Part shown: piece after piece, positions 1 to 5,974 of the stretch
How positions within the stretch are numbered: the first letter of the stretch is position 1
Layout: every line of letters starts with the position of its first letter
Origin: Opitutaceae bacterium
GTDB lineage: Bacteria > Verrucomicrobiota > Verrucomicrobiia > Opitutales > Opitutaceae
Direction: 5' to 3'
NCBI GenBank assembly: GCA_025352845.1
Contig: JANXSC010000326.1
Location: forward strand, 1-16,914
Length of the DNA stretch: 16,914 nt
Notes under the pieces: generated by a model
The model's input: only the letters and a program-made list of their open reading frames with translations
What the model was told of the DNA's origin: nothing
Database searches by the model: none
Translations under genes and position numbers: made by a program

Positions 1-49
1 CGCGGAGCGACGCCTGAGGGTGATGGCAGGGCTCAGGCGTCGCTCCGCG
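1..49. repeat. Perfect 18-bp inverted repeat (hairpin)
   Basis: Bases 1-18 and 32-49 are exact reverse complements separated by a 13-nt loop. The right arm continues into a 15-base word (37-51) that recurs exactly at 107-121, so the element is part of a repeat cluster rather than a single hairpin. No gene was seen upstream in the window for it to terminate. It is most likely a dispersed palindromic repeat. Confidence 0.85.
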
Positions 50-75
50 ACGCCACCTGTTTTGGCACCACGGTT

Positions 76-95
76 CCGTGGGCTGAAGCCCACGG
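76..95. repeat. 8-bp stem hairpin repeat
   Basis: CCGTGGGC at 76-83 pairs perfectly with GCCCACGG at 88-95 around a TGAA loop. It sits between two copies of the GTCGCTCCGCG word. No T-run follows, so a terminator role is unlikely and it is read as one unit of the 1-278 repeat cluster. Confidence 0.75.
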
Positions 96-145
96 CTAAT
101 ATCACTGCGTCGCTCCGCGACTGCTCAAAACCTGATTTGCGCCCT

Positions 146-185
146 CGGCAGTCACTGCCGGTGTAGCGCGGTCAGCCTGACCGCG
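146..185 (+). repeat. Two adjacent hairpins, the second with a GTAG foot (REP-like)
   Basis: A 6-bp stem CGGCAG/CTGCCG lies at 146-160. It is followed by GTAG at 163-166 and a 9-bp stem at 167-175/177-185. A GTAG tetranucleotide at the foot of a hairpin is a known hallmark of REP elements recognised by RAYT transposases. The stem differs from that of the REP pair at 3353-3895, so it would belong to another REP class. Confidence 0.65.
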
Positions 186-197
186 TTTCCGAACCAG

Positions 198-219
198 CAT
201 GGGCAAACTGCCCTGCTAC
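198..219 (-). repeat. GTAG-footed hairpin, inverted relative to 163-185
   Basis: On the minus strand GTAG (219-216) precedes a stem in which GGGCA pairs with TGCCC across a 3-nt loop. The stem extends by two more pairs after one bulged base. Together with 163-185 it forms a head-to-head pair, an arrangement like BIME units. The rest of 1-278 holds no gene that I can support. Confidence 0.55.
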
Positions 220-278
220 GGAGTTCGGCACAGAAACTCCTTGGCGCGCGCCGGGCAGTTCGCGACGCTGGGATTTCC

Positions 279-1637
279 ATGCCGCCGCCCGCTGTCCTGC
301 CGATTCAGCCCTTCACGCGCCCCGCGCGCGGCGAGGTCGTGCTGCCCGGCTCGAAAAGCCTGACCAATCGCGCGCTCGTGCTCGCCGCACTTTGCGACGA
401 GCCCGTCACGCTCACCGGCGCGCTCTTCAGCGAAGACACGCACTTGATGGGCGAGGCACTACGACAACTCGGCTGCACCGTCGCAGCCGACGAGACGGCG
501 CTCACCCTGCGCGTCTCAAACCAGAAAAATCTTTTCCGCAGCGATGCCCTCGTCGAACTCTTCGTCGGCCTCGCCGGCACCGCCGCGCGCTTTCTCACCG
601 CGCTCTGCGCCGCGGCGCCGCGCGGCATTTACCGGCTCGATGGCGTGCCGCAGATGAGGAAGCGCCCGATGAAGCCGCTGATCGACGCGCTGCGCGCACT
701 CGGCGCGGATATTCGCTGCACGGGTGCGGAGGGATTCTTCCCGCTCGAAATTCACGCGCGCGGCCTCGTCGGCGGCGCGATCGAACTCGACGCCAGCGAA
801 AGCAGCCAGCTGCTTTCGGCGCTGCTCATGGTCGCACCGCTCGCCCACGGCGATGTCCACGTGACGCTCCGCGGCAGCGTCCGCTGGAGCTACGTGGACA
901 TGACGGCGGAAACGATGCGGGCGTTCTCGCCCGGCCAACGTCCGTTGGTGCAGCGCCGCGACGCCCAATCCTTCACCATCGCGGCCCAAGCCCAACCCTA
1001 TCGGCTCAGCGGCGGCACCCACGCGATCGAGCCCGACGCGTCGGCCGCGAGCTACTTCCTCGCCTTACCGCTCGTCACAGGCGGTCGGCTCTCGCTCCTC
1101 GGTGCGCAGGACTCGAAACACGGGCTGCAAGGCGACACGGAGTTCGCCGCCGTTGTGCGCGCCGTCGGCGCCAGCGTCGTCGCGCACGCGCGCGGGCTCG
1201 ACGTTTCCTTCCCTCGCAGCGGCCCTCGCACCGGTCTCGATCGAAATTTCAAGGTCATTTCCGACACGTTTCTCACGCTCGCCGCCATCGCCCCTCTCCT
1301 CTCCGGCCCCACGCGAATCACCGGCATCGCCCACACGCGAAAACAGGAAACCGATCGCGTTGCCGGCATGGCCTGCGAATTGACCAAGCTCGGCCAGCAC
1401 GTCGTCGAAACCGAAGACTCGCTCTCGATCACGCCGCATCCGTTGAAATCCGGGGTCGAGATCGAGACCTACCACGACCACCGCTTCGCGATGAGCTTTG
1501 GGATTCTCGGCTGCCACGACTTGCACGGCGACGGCCGCCCGTGGCTCGCGATCAAAAATCCCGCGTGCTGCGCGAAGACGTTTCCGCATTTTTTTGCGTT
1601 GCTGGAGACGTTGCGGCAAAAATCGTTGGCCTGCTGA
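279..1637 (+). CDS. aroA: 3-phosphoshikimate 1-carboxyvinyltransferase (EPSP synthase)
   Basis: Cytoplasmic enzyme of the shikimate pathway that joins phosphoenolpyruvate and shikimate-3-phosphate to make EPSP. The 452-residue protein has the usual length. Visible motifs are PGSKSLTNR (residues 23-31, substrate-binding Lys/Ser/Arg), GLAGTAARFL (97-106), DGVPQMRKRPMKPL (121-134), an ESSQLLSALL segment, RKQETDR, YHDHRFAM and CAKTFPHF near the C-terminus. The glyphosate-site loop lacks the Asn and Pro of the E. coli GNAGTAMRP form and instead resembles the actinobacterial GLAGT...RF form. The ATG at 279 is the first start after the repeat cluster and leaves a normal N-terminus. Its TGA overlaps the cmk ATG (TGATG), so it heads the aroA-cmk-plsC operon and translational coupling is likely. 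Confidence 0.97.
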   Translation: MPPPAVLPIQPFTRPARGEVVLPGSKSLTNRALVLAALCDEPVTLTGALFSEDTHLMGEALRQLGCTVAADETALTLRVSNQKNLFRSDALVELFVGLAGTAARFLTALCAAAPRGIYRLDGVPQMRKRPMKPLIDALRALGADIRCTGAEGFFPLEIHARGLVGGAIELDASESSQLLSALLMVAPLAHGDVHVTLRGSVRWSYVDMTAETMRAFSPGQRPLVQRRDAQSFTIAAQAQPYRLSGGTHAIEPDASAASYFLALPLVTGGRLSLLGAQDSKHGLQGDTEFAAVVRAVGASVVAHARGLDVSFPRSGPRTGLDRNFKVISDTFLTLAAIAPLLSGPTRITGIAHTRKQETDRVAGMACELTKLGQHVVETEDSLSITPHPLKSGVEIETYHDHRFAMSFGILGCHDLHGDGRPWLAIKNPACCAKTFPHFFALLETLRQKSLAC

Positions 1638-2308
1638 TGCCGTCCACACCCTTCATCATTGTTGCGATCGACGGCGGCGCGGCGTCCGGCAAGTCGTCGT
1701 CGTCGCGCACCCTGAGCGAGCGCTTCAATCTGCTGCACGTGGACACCGGTTCGTTCTACCGCGCGATCACCGCGGAGATGCTGCGGCAGCGCGTAAACTC
1801 CCACGACCTCGCCGCCGTGAAATCCGCGCTAGCCGGCATCAAGCTCGCCACCCGCGTGAACGGTCGCTCTGCGGCGATGGAAATCGGCGGCCACGTCGCC
1901 GGCGATGAGATTCGCAGCCGCGCGGTCAACGACCACGTTTCCCACTTCGCCGCGATTCCCGAGGTGCGCACCGCCCTGCTCGCCTACCAGCGCGGGCTCG
2001 CCGGCGTCGCGCGCGAGAAAAATTTCCGTGGCCTCGTCATGGAGGGCCGCGACATCGGCTCGGTGATTTTTCCCGACGCCGATTTCCGTTTCTTCCTCCA
2101 CGCCGATCCGGCGGAGCGCGCCCGCCGCCGCGCGAGCGAAGGCGGCCAGGACTCAATCGCGGAGCGCGATCGGCTCGACTCGTCGCGCAAGACTTCGCCG
2201 CTCGCGTGTCCTCTCGGGGCGGTCTCGATCGACACGACTCACGTCACGCTCGCGCAGGTCGTGGAGAAAATGGCCGTGCCCCTCGCGGCCCGGCTCGGCA
2301 CTCCATGA
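1637..2308 (+). CDS. cmk: (d)CMP kinase
   Basis: Cytidylate kinase, which phosphorylates CMP and dCMP with ATP in pyrimidine salvage and nucleotide recycling. The 223-residue product has the normal length. It opens with a P-loop (DGGAASGKSS, about residues 12-21) and a DTGSFYRA CMP-binding segment. These are followed by VRTALLAYQR, MEGRDIGSVIFPDADFRFFL and an Arg-rich lid (RARRRASE). The reading frame stays open far upstream, but homology starts at the ATG at 1637, which shares its A with the aroA stop. Its own TGA overlaps the plsC start by four bases (ATGA). aroA next to cmk is a common bacterial arrangement. The gene appears intact. Confidence 0.96.
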   Translation: MPSTPFIIVAIDGGAASGKSSSSRTLSERFNLLHVDTGSFYRAITAEMLRQRVNSHDLAAVKSALAGIKLATRVNGRSAAMEIGGHVAGDEIRSRAVNDHVSHFAAIPEVRTALLAYQRGLAGVAREKNFRGLVMEGRDIGSVIFPDADFRFFLHADPAERARRRASEGGQDSIAERDRLDSSRKTSPLACPLGAVSIDTTHVTLAQVVEKMAVPLAARLGTP

Positions 2309-2967
2309 GCCGCGCGTTTCCGCAGGTCGAGATGCAGCGCGTCTATGGCGTCTCGCACTACCTGGCGACCGCGATCTACGGCATGGCTTTCCGCGGCAGC
2401 GTGACCGGCACGGAAAATCTCCCCACGTCCGGGGGCTTCCTGCTCGCGGCGAATCACGCGGGCCACCTCGATCCATTTCTGGTCGGGGCGCAGATGGCGC
2501 GACAGGTGACGTTTTTTGCGCGCAAGACCCTTTGGAAACCCGGCTTTCCCTCGTGGTGGCTCGACGCCGTGGGCGTCATCCCCGTCGATCGCGACGGCGG
2601 CTCGGATGTGACGGCCATCAAGCGCGTGCTCCACGCGCTGAAAGAGCAAAAGGTGATCATCATGTTTCCCGAGGGCACGCGTTCGCCGGACGGTCTGCTT
2701 CAGCCCCCGAAACCCGGTGTCGGCCTCTTCGCCTGCCGCGCCCAGGTGCCCGTGGTGCCCGCGCGCATCTTCGGATCGTTCGAGGCCTTCGGCAAAGGCG
2801 CGAAGTTCCCGCGCCTCGGCACACCCGTGGCCGTCACCTTTGGTCCGCCCATGCTGCCCGCCGCCTATGACGACCCGGCCGCGGGCAAAGCGCGCTACCA
2901 AATCGCCAGCGAGCGCATCATGGCCGCGATCGCGCGGTTGCAACCGCCGCCCGAGCGCGTCATCTAA
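2305..2967 (+). CDS. plsC: 1-acyl-sn-glycerol-3-phosphate acyltransferase (PlsC/LPLAT family)
   Basis: Membrane-associated acyltransferase expected to acylate lysophosphatidic acid to phosphatidic acid in phospholipid synthesis. The 220-residue protein carries the catalytic NHX4D motif (NHAGHLD, 50-56) and the FPEGTRS motif (121-127). Between them lies ARKTLWKPGFPSWWLDAVGVIPVDR, split by the family's usual spacing, and PVVPARIFGSF follows. The frame is open upstream to 2206, but the ATG at 2305 gives the standard N-terminus and makes an ATGA overlap with cmk. It is the last gene of the aroA-cmk-plsC cluster. Acyl-chain specificity cannot be read from the sequence. Confidence 0.93.
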   Translation: MSRAFPQVEMQRVYGVSHYLATAIYGMAFRGSVTGTENLPTSGGFLLAANHAGHLDPFLVGAQMARQVTFFARKTLWKPGFPSWWLDAVGVIPVDRDGGSDVTAIKRVLHALKEQKVIIMFPEGTRSPDGLLQPPKPGVGLFACRAQVPVVPARIFGSFEAFGKGAKFPRLGTPVAVTFGPPMLPAAYDDPAAGKARYQIASERIMAAIARLQPPPERVI

Positions 2968-2991
2968 TCCTCCCTTTCAACTGGCACGCCC

Positions 2992-3351
2992 ATGGTCTCC
3001 ACGGCGAAAACTGTCGATGAATTCTTGGCAATGCTGGCCGACGACGACCGCGCGGTCTTCAAGCAGATCCGCGCGCTTTTCCTCCGCTAAGCCCCAGGCG
3101 CCGAATCGATGCAATACCGGATGCCCTGCTATGGCACTGGCGGCGCGATGGTCGGTGCCTTCAACCGCCAGAAGCAATATTTCGCGCTCTACATCAACCC
3201 CGAGGCCGTCGACCCGCACCGCGCCACGCTGAAAAAACTCGGCCTCGACTGCGGCAAGTGCTGCATCCGTTTCCGCAAACCCGCGGATCTTCCCCTCGCG
3301 GTCGCCGAGAAATTAATCAAGGGCGCGGCGAAGCTGGCGAAGGCGAAGTGA
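2992..3351 (+). pseudogene. DUF1801-family protein gene interrupted by in-frame TAA
   Basis: From the ATG at 2992 the frame reads MVSTAKTVDEFLAML to QIRALFLR and then meets TAA at 3088-3090 (codon 33). Without any frame change it continues APGAESMQYRMPCYG, then YFALYINPEAVD, then GKCCIRFRKPADLPL, ending at TGA 3349-3351. The fused 119-position product matches the small DUF1801 (YdhG-like) fold family in motif order and length, including the central YRMPCY segment. Its biochemical role is unknown. The stop replaces one residue just before the conserved APG. CAA (Gln) to TAA is one possible single change. An internal ATG at 3109 could start only a truncated domain. The gene starts 24 bp after plsC on the same strand. 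Confidence 0.85.
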
Positions 3352-3352
3352 G

Positions 3353-3384
3353 ATTGATGTAGGCGGGGTGCCCTCACCCCGCTC
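3353..3384 (+). repeat. REP element, left inverted copy
   Basis: This 32-bp unit is the exact reverse complement of 3864-3895. It has GTAG (3359-3362) directly before an 8-bp perfect stem GCGGGGTG/CACCCCGC (3363-3370/3375-3382) with a CCCT loop. The GTAG foot plus GC-rich hairpin is the known REP signature for RAYT recognition. It begins directly after the DUF1801 stop and lies just beyond the 3' end of the RAYT gene. Confidence 0.9.
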
Positions 3385-3391
3385 AGGATTT

Positions 3392-3847
3392 TCACCCGCC
3401 TTTCAGCGAATGAATCTCACCCTGCCACGGCCACGCTTCACCTTCGCGCACCAAGCCTGCACGCACCGGATTGGCCACCACGTAGGCTCACTTCCCCGCA
3501 TACGACTCGGAACTGCGCAAAATATGGTCGAACGTTTCCGGCTGCCAAATGGGTGCGGGCACGCCGGTCAGAGTGGTGATTCGCCGCGAAGAAATTGATT
3601 TCCACGCCTTGCACCAGTCGGCGCGCGGTTTCGCATCCGCCGAGGGCGACGCAAAGAAGTGAACATGGTCGGGCATCAGCACATATCGGCCGACGAACCA
3701 ACCGTCGTGCTCGGCAGAACTCACCCATTCCTCAACCAACGTCCGATGCACGTCGTCGCACGCCAAAATCGATTTCCGCTCTGCGACGCACGCAGTGAAA
3801 AAATAGACCGGTGTTCTTGCGAAAGGCAGAACGTGCGGCAGGTGCAT
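3392..3847 (-). pseudogene. REP-associated tyrosine transposase (RAYT, Y1/IS200-like) broken by in-frame TGA
   Basis: A single-strand transposase-like protein of the Y1_Tnp fold, expected to act on REP hairpins. From ATG 3847 it reads PVYFFTACVAERKSIL, then the metal-binding His-hydrophobe-His motif in RYVLMPDHVHFF (HVH at residues 61-63), then PIWQPETFDHILRSSESYAGK. A TGA (3490-3488, codon 120) follows. In the same frame it continues AYVVANPVRAGLVREG and PWQGEIHSL to a TGA at 3394-3392. Homologues normally have Trp after that Lys, so TGG to TGA is the likely lesion. The lost part holds the conserved YxxxNPVRAGL segment, which probably includes the catalytic Tyr, so the truncated product should be inactive. 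A GTG at 3880 inside the REP is an alternative but less likely start. Confidence 0.87.
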
Positions 3848-3863
3848 TGAATCGAAAATTCCC

Positions 3864-3895
3864 GAGCGGGGTGAGGGCACCCCGCCTACATCAAT
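3864..3895 (-). repeat. REP element, right inverted copy
   Basis: Exact 32-bp reverse complement of 3353-3384. On the minus strand GTAG precedes the same 8-bp stem and CCCT loop. It lies 16 bp upstream of the RAYT ATG, so the transposase gene sits between two inverted REPs, the usual RAYT layout. Confidence 0.9.
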
Positions 3896-3916
3896 TCAGA
3901 TTCAAGGCGTGGTGTT

Positions 3917-3943
3917 GTGGGCGGGGTGCCCTCCCCCCGCTCC
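3917..3943 (+). repeat. Diverged third REP copy
   Basis: GCGGGGTG at 3921-3928 and CCCCCCGC at 3933-3940 around CCCT repeat the REP hairpin, with one mismatch in the stem. The foot reads GTGG instead of GTAG. It lies just beyond the 3' end of trpS and could also influence that transcript's end. Confidence 0.75.
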
Positions 3944-3948
3944 TCGTC

Positions 3949-4914
3949 CTACCTCAGCCCGCACGCCCTGCGCGCGCGACCGATGACTTGCTCGGCGGTC
4001 GCGCGCGCCCGGAGCGCGCCGTCGCGCAGGACCGCCTCGACGTGATCGAGATTCGCCGCGAGCTCGGCGCGCCGCGCGCGGGCCGCGGCGAAATAGTTCC
4101 AGTAGTGCTCGAAGAGCGCCTTCTTCAAATCACCGTAGCCGAGGCCGCCGGCGCGCAGCCGGTTCTCAAAATCGGCGGCGACATCCGGTGGCGCGAAAAA
4201 TTTCAGGACCTGAATCGCTAGGTTTTTGTCCGCGTCAGGCTTCGGCTCGGCGGGCGTGCGCGAATCCATCACGATGCCCATGATTTTTTTTCGCAGCACC
4301 CTCTCGTCGCCGAAGATCTCGATCGTGTTGCCGTAGCTCTTCGACATTTTCTGCCCGTCGAGCCCAGGAATGACGGCGACCTCGTCGCGGATTTCCGCCT
4401 CGGGCACGACGAGCGTCTCGCCGTAGGCTTCGTTGAACTTGATCGCCATGTCACGCGTCATCTCCAGGTGCTGCTTCTGGTCCTTGCCGACAGGCACGCG
4501 GTGCGTGTCGTAGAGCAAAATGTCCGCCGCCATCAGCACCGGATAGGCGAAGAGTCCGAAGTTGGGCGAAATGCCCTTCGCCGTCTTGTCCTTGTAGCTG
4601 TGCGCGCGCTCGAGCAGGCCCATCGGCGTGAGCGAACCGAGCATCCACATGAGTTCGCAGACTTCGGGCACATCGCTCTGCCGCCAGAAGACGCTCGTCT
4701 TCGGATCGAGGCCGCACGCGAGCCAGTCGAGCGCGATCCCGAGGGTGTTCTTGCGGCGCTCGGCGGCGTCGGTGACCGACGTCATCGAATGATAGTCGGC
4801 GATGAAGTAATAACAGTCTCCCCGCGCCTGTGCGTCGATCGCCGGGCGCATCGCGCCGAAATAATTGCCGATGTGAAGCGTGCCCGAGGGCGTGATGCCG
4901 GTGAGGGTTCTCAA
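3949..4914 (-). CDS. trpS: Tryptophan-tRNA ligase
   Basis: Class I aminoacyl-tRNA synthetase that charges tRNA-Trp with tryptophan using ATP. The 321-residue protein shows the HIGH-type signature GTLHIGNYFG (HIGN at 14-17), the family segments TPMGLLERAHSYKDK and PVGKDQKQHLEM, and the KMSKS loop (QKMSKSYGN, 188-196). Length is normal. The start is TTG at 4914: it begins immediately at the conserved RTLTGITPSG N-terminus, and I found no ATG or GTG at a suitable position in that frame. The upstream beta-helix gene ends 44 bp before it on the same strand, so the two are probably cotranscribed. The 3' end (TAG) is followed closely by a diverged REP. Confidence 0.97.
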   Translation of the reverse strand: MRTLTGITPSGTLHIGNYFGAMRPAIDAQARGDCYYFIADYHSMTSVTDAAERRKNTLGIALDWLACGLDPKTSVFWRQSDVPEVCELMWMLGSLTPMGLLERAHSYKDKTAKGISPNFGLFAYPVLMAADILLYDTHRVPVGKDQKQHLEMTRDMAIKFNEAYGETLVVPEAEIRDEVAVIPGLDGQKMSKSYGNTIEIFGDERVLRKKIMGIVMDSRTPAEPKPDADKNLAIQVLKFFAPPDVAADFENRLRAGGLGYGDLKKALFEHYWNYFAAARARRAELAANLDHVEAVLRDGALRARATAEQVIGRARRACGLR

Positions 4915-4958
4915 GATTTTCGATTCTCGATTTTTGCTTTTCGATTCCGCAAGCGCGA

Positions 4959-5639
4959 TTAGTCGCGGCGCGGAATCAACTTTATCGCAGGGCGCGCGTG
5001 CGCGATCGTCGCGGCGGGGATGTAGCCGCCCACGGCGATGGCCGGCGTGACGAGTGCGCGTGGGCCGAGGACCGTGCCGGGATTCAGCACGGCGTTGCAG
5101 CCGACCTCCGCGGCGTCACCGAGGATCGCGCCGAACTTTCGCAGGCCGGTTTCGTAGACCGCCGTCTCCGTGCGAATCACGATCGGTTGCCGGTCGAGGC
5201 GGAGGTTCGAGCAAATCACGCCGGCGCCGAAGTGCGCGCGGTTGCCGAGGATCGAGTCGCCCACGTAGTTGAAGTGCGGCACCTGCACGCCGTCCATCAG
5301 GAGGCAGTTCTTGAATTCGCACGCGTTGCCGAGCACGCAGCCCTCGCCCGTGATCACATGGCCGCGGATGAACGCGCCGGGGCGGATGTCGCACTTCGCG
5401 CCGATCCACACCGGGCCGATGATCGTCGCGTAGGCGGGGAGTTTCACGCTCGGGTGCAGCCACACGTTGCCCTCGACGTGGACGCCGGGCGGACACTCCG
5501 TGGTATTGGGCGCGGCGGTGACGCTCGCGAGCGCCGGCGCGATTTGTTTCAGCCATTCCCACGGCGGCACGTCGGGGCGAAAAAACCGCGCGAAGGGCGC
5601 GAGCGACACGGGCAGCGTAAAAAAATCGGAAGCCTTCAT
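4959..5639 (-). CDS. Left-handed beta-helix (hexapeptide repeat) protein, GlmU C-terminal-like
   Basis: The 226-residue protein has an N-terminal extension (about 1-50), followed by imperfect hexapeptide turns from about residue 52 to 205. Examples are ATIIGPVWIGAKCDIRPG, then VITGEGCVLGNACEF, then a turn rich in Gly, Asn and Val near VPHFNYVGDSILG, and AEVGCNAVLNPG. This is the parallel beta-helix fold of the GlmU C-terminal acetyltransferase domain and related sugar-nucleotide proteins. There is no N-terminal nucleotidyltransferase (GxGTRM) domain, so it is not a full GlmU. Homologues are often annotated as UDP-GlcNAc diphosphorylase-like. An acyltransferase or binding role is inferred only from the fold. 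The ATG at 5639 is clear. It is followed by trpS. Confidence 0.85.
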   Translation of the reverse strand: MKASDFFTLPVSLAPFARFFRPDVPPWEWLKQIAPALASVTAAPNTTECPPGVHVEGNVWLHPSVKLPAYATIIGPVWIGAKCDIRPGAFIRGHVITGEGCVLGNACEFKNCLLMDGVQVPHFNYVGDSILGNRAHFGAGVICSNLRLDRQPIVIRTETAVYETGLRKFGAILGDAAEVGCNAVLNPGTVLGPRALVTPAIAVGGYIPAATIAHARPAIKLIPRRD

Positions 5640-5974
5640 GCGGTGCGGGGAAAATTCAGGCGCACATCGGTGCCCATGCCGGGACTGAACGCAACCGAAA
5701 CGATGGCGCGGCCCCAGGCTCGGGCCGGGCGCGAAGATCGCGGAAACTGATTTGCCCGTGCGGATGCAGCGCAGCGCCCGGTGCCACGGCGCGCGCGGAT
5801 TTATCGGCTCGCAACCGACGGCGCACGGGGCACACGCTGCTGGCCGATCCTCCCCAGCCCCGTGCGTTCGCCGCGACCTCAGTGCGCGCTCAACGGGTCA
5901 ACCCCGCCACCGCCCTGTCGCCTTCTGCTTCCCCTGGAGAGGTCGTGCGAAGCGGCCTGCCACCATTTCTCCCC
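5640..5974. other. Divergent intergenic region with no recognisable gene
   Basis: This 335-bp gap separates two divergently transcribed genes (beta-helix protein on minus, CehA-like protein on plus) and so should hold promoters for both. No convincing -35/-10 pair, operator or RNA gene could be picked out by eye. The plus frame of the downstream gene is open from 5882, but that stretch has no resemblance to protein families or signal peptides and is read as non-coding. Confidence 0.5.

Noticed and set aside
1..121. Possible CRISPR array from the repeated GTCGCTCCGCG words
   Set aside because: Spacing is irregular, only two direct copies exist and one belongs to a hairpin. No cas gene is present.
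392..1636. Upstream extension of cmk through the aroA gene in a second frame
   Set aside because: The translation is Arg-rich shadow sequence. Kinase homology begins at the ATG at 1637.
3368..3598. Plus-strand open frame across the RAYT locus
   Set aside because: It reads antisense to the RAYT gene, whose conserved motifs are on the minus strand.
5882..5974. Upstream extension of the CehA-like gene to the ATG at 5882
   Set aside because: It would place 31 unrelated residues before a clear signal peptide. The ATG at 5975 fits an exported protein.
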